Source of the DNA: Narthecium ossifragum
Lineage: Eukaryota; Streptophyta; Magnoliopsida; Dioscoreales; Nartheciaceae
Direction of reading: 5' to 3'
Length of the DNA: 64,000 bases
Assembly (NCBI GenBank): GCA_963920575.1
Contig: OY986967.1
Span: 7,583,166-7,647,165, forward strand
Part shown: positions 20,690 through 30,269 of the stretch, piece after piece
Layout of the letters: each line of letters starts with the position of its first letter
Position numbering within the stretch: the stretch's first letter is position 1
Translations under genes and position numbers: made by a program
The notes under the pieces: model-generated
Told to the model about the DNA's origin: nothing
The model's database searches: none
Seen by the model: only the letters and a program-made list of their open reading frames with translations

Positions 20690-20998
20690 AAAGGATCGAT
20701 CCTCATAGGGTGGAGGATCGATCCTCCGCTTCGTGTGATCGCTGGTCCCGTGAAGGATCGATCCTCCTCTAGGCAAGGATCGATCTTTTACTTCTTGAAT
20801 TCTGGTTGCGCCCCGATGAAGATCGATCCTCCAGTGTGTGAAGATCGATCCTCTAGAATTTGCGTTCTGTCACTGGAAAAATGTGCAAAAATGATCGATC
20901 CTTCCCATAGTGAGGATCGATCCTTCAGAACTGATTGGCTTTGTTCTTGATGTATTGCACAGGATCGATCCTCCTTCAATAAAGGATCGATCTTCTTC
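20690..20998. promoter_or_regulatory. Palindrome cluster, GATCGATC type (Athila A 5' LTR, U3)
   Basis: Ten GATCGATC octamers, at the same positions as in the 3' LTR. They lie about 60-380 bp upstream of the TATA box. None of the octamers differs between the two LTRs, although about 1.6% of LTR sites do. Confidence 0.85.
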
Positions 20999-21161
20999 AT
21001 AAAAACTGGCCCGAATGACATCGTTTAAGCTCGGAATTTGATCCAATCCTCGTTGAGGGCACTTGTACCTGTAATAGGGTAAAATCCATCAGTAAGGCCT
21101 TGCTCGGAGACTAACAAGGCCAAGTTAAAAGGGTGATTTATGCACTTTTCACGTCTTATCA

Positions 21162-21166
21162 ATATC
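21162..21166. repeat. Target-site duplication ATATC of Athila A (right)
   Basis: Partner of 7224-7228. Confidence 0.9.
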
Positions 21167-21379
21167 TTTCCCTTAGAGGTGTTTGATAAGAAATTGTATC
21201 AGATGTTTAAGCAGTACAACTTGATGTATTTATGAATTGAATTACAATTTTATCTCTGGAAGTTAAATTGTTTAAGTTTATCTTTGTTTTCCACAAATGT
21301 ATCGCGCTAGTTAGATGTGAATAGTGATAGGAACCCTCACGCCCCGTCTTGGATGGTTTTTGTGGATCGGGGTGTGACA
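21167..21379 (+). mobile_element. Solo LTR family B, copy 1 (right part)
   Basis: Completes 5430-7228; matches 1205-1418 of copy 2 and ends GGGTGTGACA. CTATT target duplication follows at 21380-21384. Confidence 0.92.
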
Positions 21380-21384
21380 CTATT

Positions 21385-22027
21385 CTCGTCATTAATAACC
21401 GGAGGAACTACATCTGTATTCGGAAAATCTCCATGCAAATCTGACAAATGTTGTTCAAAAACCTCATCCTCAACCACAATAGACATATCACAACTATTCT
21501 CAAAACTCCCAGACGGAGCATCAACATTCAGCAATAATTTGGGCAGTGTATCATCAACACAATTATTCACTTCACCATCATTGACTAATGCATTAATCAT
21601 AAAATAATCATCATCATATGCATGATTTTTTGAGGCATGAAAGATATTTAAACGAAGTTCCATATTACCAAACGTGACTGTCATGATACCATCTCTACAA
21701 TTAATACAAGCATTGGTCGTAGCTGAGATAGGTCGGCCAAGAATTATAGGGACAGATTTCTTAGTTTGAACTCTAGGTTCCATATCGAGGACTACAAAAT
21801 CAACCATAAATACACACTGATCAACCTTAACCAAAACTTCTTCAAGAATTCCTCTTGGGGTCTTAATAGATCGATCGGCTAATTGCAAAGTCATGGCTGT
21901 TGGTTTCAGTTCTCCTATACCAAACTTAGAGTATAAAGAATAAGGCATGAGATTAACACTTGCACCTAAATCTAATAATGCTCCATCAATCGTGCGATTT
22001 CCTATAATGCATGAGATGGTAGGAGTT
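21385..22027 (-). pseudogene. Athila C protease fragment
   Basis: Minus-strand reading gives the Athila protease: DGALLDLGASVNLMPYSLYS, LADRSIKTPRGILEEVLV and IILGRPISATTNACIN, then an acidic spacer up to the solo LTR insertion at 21384. A TGA at 22025-22027 (KLKDP-stop-TPTISC) separates it from gag. Continues at 5429 with the RT. Confidence 0.9.
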
Positions 22028-24144
22028 CAAGGATCTTTAAGCTTAGGAGGAAGGTCGCAACGAAGGATCGAGCTCACTTGTTCTATCAAGAAAATCTTCT
22101 TAGAGATATGAGATCGAGATTGCCTTTTATGCGTGCAAAGATCCTTAAGGAATTTAGCATAAGATAGAATTTGTTTGATGGCATCAAGGAGAGGGAGGTT
22201 AATATGAACTTTCTTAAACACATCCATCATTTCATCTAGTTTAGGATTCCTGTGTGGAGTTGAGATAGCGTCTACTAGGGCTTCAGGAAAAGGATCCTTA
22301 GGAACATAAGTCTTGGGATTTGGTTCTTTCTCATGAGATGAAGTCGTGTTCGGTGATGCATGCAGATCTTCAATAGAATCATGAAGATTTGAATGTGGAG
22401 TGTCAAATGATGAATTAGGTTCTTTTGATGCATGTGAATCATCGTCTAATGATGTATGAGATTGTGATGCATGTAAATCTTGATTACATGTGGATTCTTC
22501 AGGTTTTTTAATATTGACAAAAGTTTTACCACTTCGAAGAGTTGCCACAGCTTGTACTTGTTCATGAGATGAGTCTACAAGATGTTGGCCTTTGGGATTG
22601 GGAATGGGTTGACTAGGTAATTTCCCATCTTCTCTCCTAGACAAAGTATTAGCTAACTGACCCAATTGGACCTCTATCTTCGCTAGAGTTTGAGAATGAG
22701 AATGCACTAATTGGGTTAACCCATCGTTGTTTGGACTTTGATTTGGTTGTGGTTTAGGATGAGAAGATTGGCTTGGGGGTACTTGGTTTTGGGAAGGTTC
22801 ATATGATTTATATCCCCAAGGTCTAGATGGTTGAGCTTGATATGGCTAATATGAAGGTTGGAATGGAGAGATTTGGCCTTGAGAATTAGGAGGACATGAT
22901 GGTTGAAATTTTGAATGATAACTTGGGGCTTGATTGCTCATGGATGGCGGTCTATGGTTGAAAGAATTTGGTTGTTGGTCGGGTGTCTTTCAAGAAAAGT
23001 TTGGATGGTCTGACAAACCAGGACTGTAGATGTTAGAATAAGGATCGTAAGCTGGTTTAGATTGACCATAAACTGCATTTATATGTTCCTGTACTAACTC
23101 TGGATAATGGCATGCCAAATGATAGTTAGTAACATCATGACCAGGAGCAGAACACAAGAAACAAAGTTTCCCAGAAGATGGAAGCATAGGAGGAATAGAA
23201 GAATCAACTTGATTTGTCGTTTGGAAAAGAACTTGATCAAGCTTCCTACTCAATGCATCAACTTGGTGGGCAAGACGGGTTGACTCATTTAGTTCAAGGA
23301 CTCCTCTAGGGTTAGATGGTGTTGAAGGTCCGCGATTATTCCTAGAGGAAGTGGCATGATGTTGAGAGTTTTCAGCAAGTCTCTCAAAGAGCCTCCAAGA
23401 ATCGTCAAGAGGATTGGTAATGAAAACTCCACCACATGCAGCGTCTATAGTCAACTGATGTTTTTCCTTAAGACCTTTATAAAAATGTTCTACTATGGCC
23501 CATTGAGGAAATTGATGATGGGGACATTTTCTAAAGAGCTCTCTATAACGATCCCAAGCCTCAAGGAATGCTTCATCGTCGGCTTGTCTAAATGAAGAAA
23601 TTTCACGACGAAGGTCACTTGTCTTAGTAATCGGGAAGAATTTTTCAAGGAATTGAGCTTGTAATTGAGGCCAGTTAGTAATAGATCGAGGTTCCAAAAA
23701 AGTAAGCCAATGTTTGGCTTTTCCCTTAAGAGTAAAAGGAAACAGTTTGAGTCGCAAAGCATCTTCAGTAAAATTGTTGACTCTTACTGTAGAACTTATC
23801 AGAATCAACTCCTCAATATGGTTATCCGGGTCTTCATGAGACAATCCATGAAAAGTTGTTAGAGATTGTAAAAATTGCGGTTTAATTTCATAATGGACTG
23901 CTCCAATCACCGGAGGTTGAATGCAAGAGTTCGAAGTGAAAGAATTAGGAACATAGAAATCCTTCATGGCCCTACGACCTTGATCTTCAGGTGGGTGAGG
24001 ATTAACATTGGGTTCAGGATGATCATCAGGGTTATCCATAGTTTGATGAGAAAGAGAAGAAACTAAAGGTTTATGCGATGCACCACAAGACGCAAAAAAT
24101 TCTTTCAATGTGAGATAAAGATCTGGGTCCTTATCATCAGTCAT
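22028..24144 (-). pseudogene. Athila C gag (broken)
   Basis: Starts MTDDKDPDLYLTLKEFF. The first 384 codons are open: AVHYEIKPQFLQSLTTFHG, EDALRLKLFPFTLKGKAKHW, FLEKFFPITKTSDLRR and CGGVFITNPLDDSW. The knuckle reads CFLCSAPGHDVTNYHLAC, so the last zinc-binding Cys is Tyr compared with element A. A stop at about 22990 and further breaks interrupt the Pro/Gln-rich part; the reading resumes at 22707 (LGQLANTLSRREDGKLPSQP, ATLRSGKTFVN) to 22028. Confidence 0.9.
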
Positions 24145-24311
24145 TCACACATCACAAAGATCTAATAAAGTTTAGAAATACAGACAGTGCACTCTCGATG
24201 ATGTCTTTGTTGGCGATCGCTCCTTCACCACTCGGACAGACGCTCCGTCGCTATTTCCCTAATGATCACAAAAAGATATGGAAATATTAATATTGGAACT
24301 ATTTTTGTCTG
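24145..24311 (-). other. Athila C 5' leader, truncated
   Basis: Contains the leader block seen in A and F (minus-strand TAGGGAAATAGCGACGGAGC ... CCGAGTGGTGAAGGAGC). No primer site or LTR follows: homology ends near 24311, where the 3' end of element G begins. Confidence 0.6.
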
Positions 24312-24366
24312 CACCTTGTTTTATTCTCTTGCCATACTTAGCACACATTGAGGATAATGTGAATTT

Positions 24367-24383
24367 CAGGCTGGGGGGTGTGG
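24367..24383 (+). other. Internal polypurine tract of element G
   Basis: CAGGCTGGGGGGTGTGG preceded by ATTGAGGATAATG, about 890 bp upstream of the LTR. Same arrangement as in A and E. Confidence 0.6.
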
Positions 24384-24744
24384 ACATGCATGACTTGATG
24401 CATGCTACTTAGTGGGTTTAATAGTGTTGAATTGAGCATGTTACTATAAATTATACATGAGCTGAAATTTTTATTCTTATTATACATGTTGCTTTCATAT
24501 GATTGGCCTATACATTGATTGCATGCGTAATAACCTGAAGGTAGAACATCATGTAATTCACACACGAATACTTTATGTGCAGTGGCAATTATACTCACCA
24601 GAGGAATGAGCATGCTATTGTTAATCTGGACCATGATTTCAACTTTAGCTAGTATTGAGTATTGCATGCAGAGAAACAAAAAGAAAAAAAAATGTTCTGG
24701 AGCTTGATCAAGTTGTGCCTAAACGACTATTAAGTGATCTAACT

Positions 24745-24900
24745 GAGTAACCGGGTGTTCTTGCCTCATGAAGCAGGGAGCTCGCGTAAAAAGGTAGAAC
24801 CACTGATAGATAAAAAAAAACTATTAAGTGTTTTGCTAAGTAATCGGGTCTCTGCGCCTCGCGGAGAGTGCTCGCGTGAAAAGGCAAAGTGTATAATAGT
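24745..24900 (+). repeat. Two tandem hairpin-like units in the element G 3' UTR
   Basis: GTAACCGGGTGTTCTTGCCTC...GCTCGCGT and GTAATCGGGTCTCTGCGCCTC...GCTCGCGT recur about 95 bp apart. The second can fold through GCGCCTCGCGGAGAG. A related GGTAACCGGGCAA block is in element E (minus strand, near 54610-54640). Confidence 0.6.
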
Positions 24901-25260
24901 TGAAAAAAAAAGAGAAACAGAAAGAGCATGTTGTACTTAATTTGTGAGGGTTGGTTGATTGGTCAGCAAGATGGTAGTGTGTTTGGACTAATGGTGGGTG
25001 GAAGTTGCTTCTATATGTAACCTTTATTTTTCACATCACATGTGTTCATCTGGATGGCGATTAACATGTTTGAAGTGTAGAAGTTAATTTCATGTGTTTG
25101 TAGTATGTGTATGAGTATAAGTTTTTATGCTCTGTATTATACATAACATTATTGACCTTACAAGGTAGAACTCTTATTATGCATGTCTACATCCTTATAC
25201 CGTTGGTGTGCTTAGTTATATTTTTATGCGCTTTGAATTGCTAGAGACTAGAAATAAGCT

Positions 25261-25272
25261 GGTTGAGGGGTG
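25261..25272 (+). other. LTR-proximal polypurine tract of element G
   Basis: GGTTGAGGGGTG directly precedes LTR start TGATGAG. Confidence 0.7.
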
Positions 25273-25700
25273 TGATGAGTGCATGAAATTGCACTCTGAA
25301 CTTGACTAAGAGCAGCTTATTTGCTAAGTTTTCATGATTAATATAGATGATTTCGTCCGTATATGTTGCTTCACAAAGTTATTTGTATTATGCAGGAAAT
25401 TCAAGCAAAGATGGGTCTTTAACACCAAAATTGTACCTTCTCGGAATGAACCAGAAGATGTGCTATATATGGTTCGAAACCTCTAGAAGTTTATTTTCCG
25501 AGAGTTTTTACGGTTAATGATTTGGAGTTTTCTAAAGGAAGATATGCTATTTTAAGTACGAGAGGTGCAGACAAAGCAATTACGGAAGAAGAAGATCATA
25601 TGATGCTCAAAGGATCGATCTTGCCCAAAGGAGAGATCGATCTTTTAAGTGCATTTAATCCTGACAAAGAGTATACTTTCAAAGGATCGATCTTACTCTA
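25273..25700 (+). repeat. LTR G, left part
   Basis: Begins TGATGAGTGCATGAAATTGCACTC, almost identical to the minus-strand start of solo LTR G'. Contains GATCGATC palindromes at 25613, 25636 and 25684. Confidence 0.8.
25610..25695. promoter_or_regulatory. Palindrome cluster of LTR G, left of the insertion
   Basis: Three GATCGATC sites. The cluster continues at 27172-27355 after solo LTR G', which inserted in the middle of it. Confidence 0.75.
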
Positions 25701-26525
25701 TGATGAATAAATTTTATATCTCACAAGTATACGAATCAGTGCAATCAGTATAGTAGCAAGATGAGTATCGTACCCACAGAGATTTGTAGAGATTAGTAAA
25801 GTGAAACGCTAAAGAACAGGAAAGAAAGAAAATAAGGAAGGGAAAGTAAGAAATATGAAGTCTCGAAATAGATGATCTAATAACGAAATAAGAAAACGAT
25901 GGAAATATGATGAATGAATACTAAGGTTCCGATTTCACCATAACATCCTCATTCTATGCATTGAATCAATAAAGATCAGTTTAATTCCAAGGGCTCGTTC
26001 TTCCGGTATGATGATCCGTTCGATCGCGGTCTTCACCAAGTACCCCCAATTAACCCTAGTTAATGAACCCATAACTAAGTGTTAACCAAGAATCCATTAC
26101 GCTCTGAAGAACAATTAAGAACCAAGAAGTGTCTTAGCTTGAACCCGGCCTCGACTAAGTCTCATTCATTCATAAATCCTGCAAGATTAGGGAATGAACC
26201 CTCACCCAATCTCGCATAAAACAATCTATAATACTTTTATTGGCCAGATAAAGGTATTTAAGATCTCAGTTATAATAATGAATGAAATAAGGAAAATAAA
26301 CTGATTAAATAAATATGATCCAATAACATAAAATGATTCAGTTAGGGCTACATCGGTACCTTAGAAAAGAAACTAGCCACTCATGTTCATCATGAAGACG
26401 ACAAAAGTGTTCAAAGAAAAATAAAGAAAGAAAGACGAAGAAAACAAAACCCTAACGCGGCTTCCTCTCCTCCAGATGCTCCAGAAAAGTCCTCCAAAAG
26501 ATCCCTTTTGATAACCCTAAGTATC

Positions 26526-26535
26526 CTATTTATAG
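26526..26535 (-). promoter_or_regulatory. TATA box of LTR G'
   Basis: CTATAAATAG on minus, preceded by AGATCTAACCCGAGTTGAGG. Confidence 0.7.
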
Positions 26536-26584
26536 GCCTCAACTCGGGTTAGATCTGAGTCCTTTATACACTCTCTGCAGATCT

Positions 26585-26825
26585 GGCGGTCGACCGTGAG
26601 ATCTCACGGTCGACCGTCAACTGTACAAAATAATTCGGAAGAGCGACAGTCGATCTTCGCATCGTCCGTGAGAGGTATTTTCTTTAACAGAGGCTGACGG
26701 TCGATGCCACGGATGATGCCACGGTCGACCGTGGGAATTTTCGCATGTGACGGTCGATGCAACGGTCTTTCGGGGCAATTTTTGAGCGCGACGGTCGACC
26801 GTCAGATCTTCACGCTCGACCGTCA
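26585..26825. promoter_or_regulatory. Palindrome cluster, CGGTCGACCG type (LTR G')
   Basis: Four perfect CGGTCGACCG palindromes plus half-sites, directly upstream (minus strand) of the TATA box. The host LTR G, same family, uses GATCGATC in this place. Confidence 0.85.
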
Positions 26826-27171
26826 CTATTCATTCAGCCTGCGCACTGTTACGAAAAATGTTGTAACTTTCCGTCGAAAACTTGGAATCACGAACCGTAA
26901 AATTCTCCAGAATCTAGACTTCAAGAGCTTTCTAACCATATATGGCACATCATCTGGTTCTTTATGAGAAGGTACAGTTTAATCTTTCAAGTTGATCCAT
27001 GTAATCTTTTCAACTTCTTTGCTCCTTTTTCCTGCATTTTCCACACAACTATGTGAAGCAACATATAGATATAAAAATAGTAATAAAGATGTTGATTAAG
27101 GCTAATTATCTAGCAATTTAGATGGTTATAAGGCTATTCAGAGTGCACTTTCATGCACTCATCACTCTATC

Positions 27172-27355
27172 AAAGGATCGATCTTCTAAGTGAATTTCAT
27201 CCTGACAGAGGGCATATTTTCAAACGATCGATCTTACTATATCAAAGGATCGATCTTCCTCGGGCGTAGCCAGAAACTCAAGAAATTTAAGAATAGAAGA
27301 TCGATCTTTCTCATATTAAAGGATCGATCTTTCTCATATTAAAGGATCGATCCTT
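27172..27355. promoter_or_regulatory. Palindrome cluster of LTR G, right of the insertion
   Basis: Six GATCGATC sites ending about 60 bp upstream of the TATA box at 27416. Confidence 0.8.
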
Positions 27356-27415
27356 TGTTGACGGAAGAGAAAATTAAAGGCCCAGATCTAATCCGAGTTT
27401 CTTAACTTTTGGAGG

Positions 27416-27425
27416 CTATAAATAG
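27416..27425 (+). promoter_or_regulatory. TATA box of LTR G
   Basis: CTATAAATAG preceded by AGATCTAATCCGAG. Confidence 0.75.
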
Positions 27426-28302
27426 GAATCCTAGGGTTAGTCAAAAAAGGAGTTTTTGGACGTTTTTGGAGGCTCTTTCTGGACGTTTCTGAAGGAAGAA
27501 GATGAAGAAATCTCCATCCATGGCCGAGTAATCCGCGGGCATGGCAGACGGATGACCTAGCGAGGATTAGGGTTTCTTCTTCATCATGGTTCATAGTTTT
27601 AATCTTTATTGTTAAACTCTTTTCTATGTATTGAATCTTCAAATATTATTTTCAGATTATAAATTTCTATGTGGATGATTAATATTATGAATCCAGTCAT
27701 GCTTCTTTCATGATCTTATACTCCCATAGTTTTATCTATTGTTTACCTACTTTATCTCGTGAAATCTTTGCTATGCATTGCTGATTGTGAAAGTTGGTAT
27801 TGTCTATTGTTAGAGATCTGGTAAGATAGGGTTAGGGCTTTGTCCCGATGAACTTTTACTATACGTTGCCTATAACAACAGCCGGTATCGTATATTCTTT
27901 GGTTTTAGTTGGATGAAGTTAGAACTATAAAAAGGAAGAATCAGTCGTAGGAAGAGATATTTATATATTTTATTAGGTTTGTAGTTCCATATCTTCCGGT
28001 TAAGGTGATTGGGATGTGAATCCCTTAACTGAGTATTATATGAACCATTGAGAAGAGAAGAACCTAAATCCGAGTGAAGTGATTCCTGAAGCCTAGCCTT
28101 ATTAAAATCCTGATATCTTTAGTTAATCTTACATTATCATTAAATCCTTTCATCTAATTTAGTTAATTCTTAAGTTCTCATTTATCTTCAATACATTGTT
28201 ATTTGTGTTCAACATCCTTTCTGCTTGTCTCTCTGTGGGTTCGACCTCTCTTATGTTATGTTGCACTGCACCGCTGTGTTGTGACACATTTGAGCGATAA
28301 CA

Positions 28303-29828
28303 GAGGATGCGGAGAGAGATCGACGACAAAGGAGAAGTGAGCTCGATGGAGGAGGAGGAGAGACCTCGACGACGTGTGGGAGAGAGGCTTTAGGTTCGTT
28401 GTTTTTTTTTATCTTTTTAAACCCGTTAGCGTCAGTAAAATCCCGTTATCCAAACTCATTATCCACACCCATTAACATAAGTTAGTGTTATAAAATATAT
28501 AAAATAATCTAACCCAAAATTCGTCGATGGCCTCCTCCTCTCGCCGATAGTCTCTCCCTCTCTCCTTTTACCGGCAATCGACGACGCCGAATCGAGCGCC
28601 TCTCTATTGGATCTCCTCTCCTCCTCCCCTCCTCCCCTTTTCTCGTCTTCTCCTTCTCCTCTTTTCTCTCTCACTCCTCTCTTTTCCACTTAACATCGTA
28701 CCGGTCCCGTACCACTCTGACACAAGGCATACCGGCGGTACACACTGGTGCCGCTGGAGACCGGAACGGTGCGTATCACCGGCAAGGAAATCCTTGGAAT
28801 GGAGAATTCTATTTTCCATGGTATTCTACTTTAACAATTGATTTTTACTTTGTATATTTGTGCACATACTTGGATATAACTTTCTGTATTTGTTCTAATG
28901 TGCATGCCTTTATGTAGCTTTTAAGCGTCATATATGTTGGTTGGACCCTCCTCTTTGTAGACCCTTTAGTGTAAATCCACCATTCTGATTATTAAGACTT
29001 TTTAATCTCATTTAGCTTCTAAATTTAGTACCTGTAAATATGTCCATAGGTGCTTCCACATACAACAGGATATATGCAGTGTCCATGTGATAAGACCTCC
29101 TTTTCGTAGTAATATTGCGTAAGAAATTTGTTTGCTTCTACTTAGGGTCACTGAATGTTCTCCATGCACTTTTGTTTCCTTCTTAGGGAGCATGCATCTT
29201 CATCTATTAATTCAGTTTCATAGAAAGAAAGGTCAATTGTTTTAAATTATCAAAAAAAGGCATCTGTGATGCTTTTGCTTTCAGATTTCTTATCACCAAT
29301 AGTTATGGTAAATTTGGTTGTTTTTCTTCTCTCTTTTTTTGTCATGGAGATTACCAACCTCAAGTGGCATGAAATATGTATATGGGTAGAGTTAATTGGA
29401 GAGTTTTATTCAGGAGCTTAATTTTTTATATTTATTGATCTGTACTAAAGAAAGGGTTGAGTATATATGACCGGATTGGAATTTTCCCTTCAATGCTGTG
29501 CCTGCTTTATCCACTCTATTGAACTAGCATTGAATTGCACCCAAGATGGTTGATTACAAGTTGCAATTGAGTTCAAATTCATGTCTGGTTGGCAAACATT
29601 ATGTTGCTCTGAATATAAGTGGCACCAATCAATGCATGAAAAAAAGAAGAGAAAATGAGTTGGAATAATTCAATTATTTGACCGCAAAACTAACAACATA
29701 AGATTGATACTTGACGGTCTGCTCTAACACTCAACACAATATCTTCCGATGTGTGAAGATTGGCGGTTTATATTCTTGACCAGCTTTTCAAGAAGCTGAA
29801 TGAAGTGTGCTTTGTACAAGGTGGTGAG
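28303..29828. other. Unassigned sequence between element G and the hAT-like element
   Basis: 28303-28830 is purine-rich then C/T-rich with a GTACCGGTCCCGTACC-type segment near 28690-28790. 28830-29828 is AT-rich, intron-like sequence with no open frame longer than about 60 codons that looks conserved. No gene, RNA or repeat could be supported. Confidence 0.5.
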
Positions 29829-29836
29829 GTTGCATG
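29829..29836. repeat. 8-bp target-site duplication GTTGCATG (left)
   Basis: Repeated at 34157-34164 on the other side of the hAT-like element. Confidence 0.88.
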
Positions 29837-30050
29837 TAGGGGTGAGCATTTGGTTTTCGGTTCAGTTTTCGATCCATAATCGAAAAACCGAACTTTGTTC
29901 GGTCCAGAATTTTGAGAACCGAACCGAACTCTCTTAAAGAACCGAACCGAAATTCTTAAGAGCGCTTTTAAAAGAACCGAACCGAACCGAAGTTCTTAAA
30001 GAACCGAACTGAACCGAAATTTTTCGGTCCAAATCCCTAAAAACCGAACT

Positions 30051-30059
30051 TTTTATAAA
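30051..30059. repeat. 9-bp target-site duplication TTTTATAAA (left) of Pack-MULE
   Basis: Repeated at 32022-32030. Confidence 0.88.
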
Positions 30060-30260
30060 GGCTAAAGTATGCGTTTGGTACCTGGGTTTTTAGGCAAGTT
30101 TTTACGTGATACCCGTGTTTTCAAAAGTAAACATTGAATACCTATATTTCTCGAACCATTTTTAATTGATGCCTCCGTCCACCCTGCCGTCTGTTGGTCT
30201 AACGGCGGCCCGAGCGAACCGGTCACGTGCCTACACGTGACCGGACAACCTCCTTCTTCC
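30060..30260. repeat. Pack-MULE left terminal inverted repeat
   Basis: Starts GGCTAAAGTATGCG; includes GGTCACGTGCCTACACGTGACC, itself partly palindromic. Matches the reverse complement of 31820-32021. Confidence 0.88.
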
Positions 30261-30269
30261 AACGAGCAC

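Larger units (their letters stand above)
7229..21161 (-). mobile_element. Athila A: near-complete Athila-lineage Ty3/gypsy retrotransposon, 13.9 kb
   Basis: Two 1577-bp LTRs (7229-8805 and 19585-21161) flank a minus-strand internal region with a tRNA-Asp primer site, gag, protease, RT, RNase H, integrase, an Athila third ORF and a polypurine tract. The element is bounded by ATATC duplications and inserted in solo LTR B1. By eye the two LTRs differ at about 26 sites (about 1.6%), mostly transitions, so insertion is recent. Only two in-frame stops interrupt gag-pol (17527-17529 and 15358-15360). Confidence 0.95.
19585..21161 (-). repeat. Athila A 5' LTR
   Basis: TGACGCGCCC...CTTATCA on the plus strand. 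This is the promoter LTR for the minus-strand genes. TATA box CTATAAATAG at 20621-20630 (minus); conserved GATCTAATCCGAG box near 20649-20661. Confidence 0.95.
25701..27164 (-). mobile_element. Solo LTR G' (1464 bp) inserted in LTR G
   Basis: TGATGAATAAATT...CACTCATCA flanked by 5-bp duplications CTCTA (25696-25700 and 27165-27169). On the minus strand it begins TGATGAGTGCATGAAAGTGC, so it is a relative of LTR G in opposite orientation. TATA box CTATAAATAG (minus) at 26526-26535 with GATCTAACCCGAG just upstream. Confidence 0.9.
24312..28302 (+). mobile_element. Element G: 3' end of a plus-strand Athila-like retrotransposon
   Basis: A 3' untranslated segment (24312-25272) with two polypurine tracts leads into an LTR beginning TGATGAGTGCATG at 25273. 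The LTR is split by solo LTR G' (25701-27164) and resumes at 27170-28302, ending ATAACA; combined length about 1.56 kb. No coding region of G is present. Confidence 0.8.
27170..28302 (+). repeat. LTR G, right part
   Basis: Resumes after CTCTA and ends GCGATAACA. TATA box GGCTATAAATAGG at 27414-27426, with CAGATCTAATCCGAG at 27383-27397. Confidence 0.8.

Noticed and set aside
25701..28302. 25273-28302 as a complete element with two LTRs
   Set aside because: The two LTR-like pieces are in opposite orientation, and CTCTA duplications show that one is a solo LTR inserted in the other.
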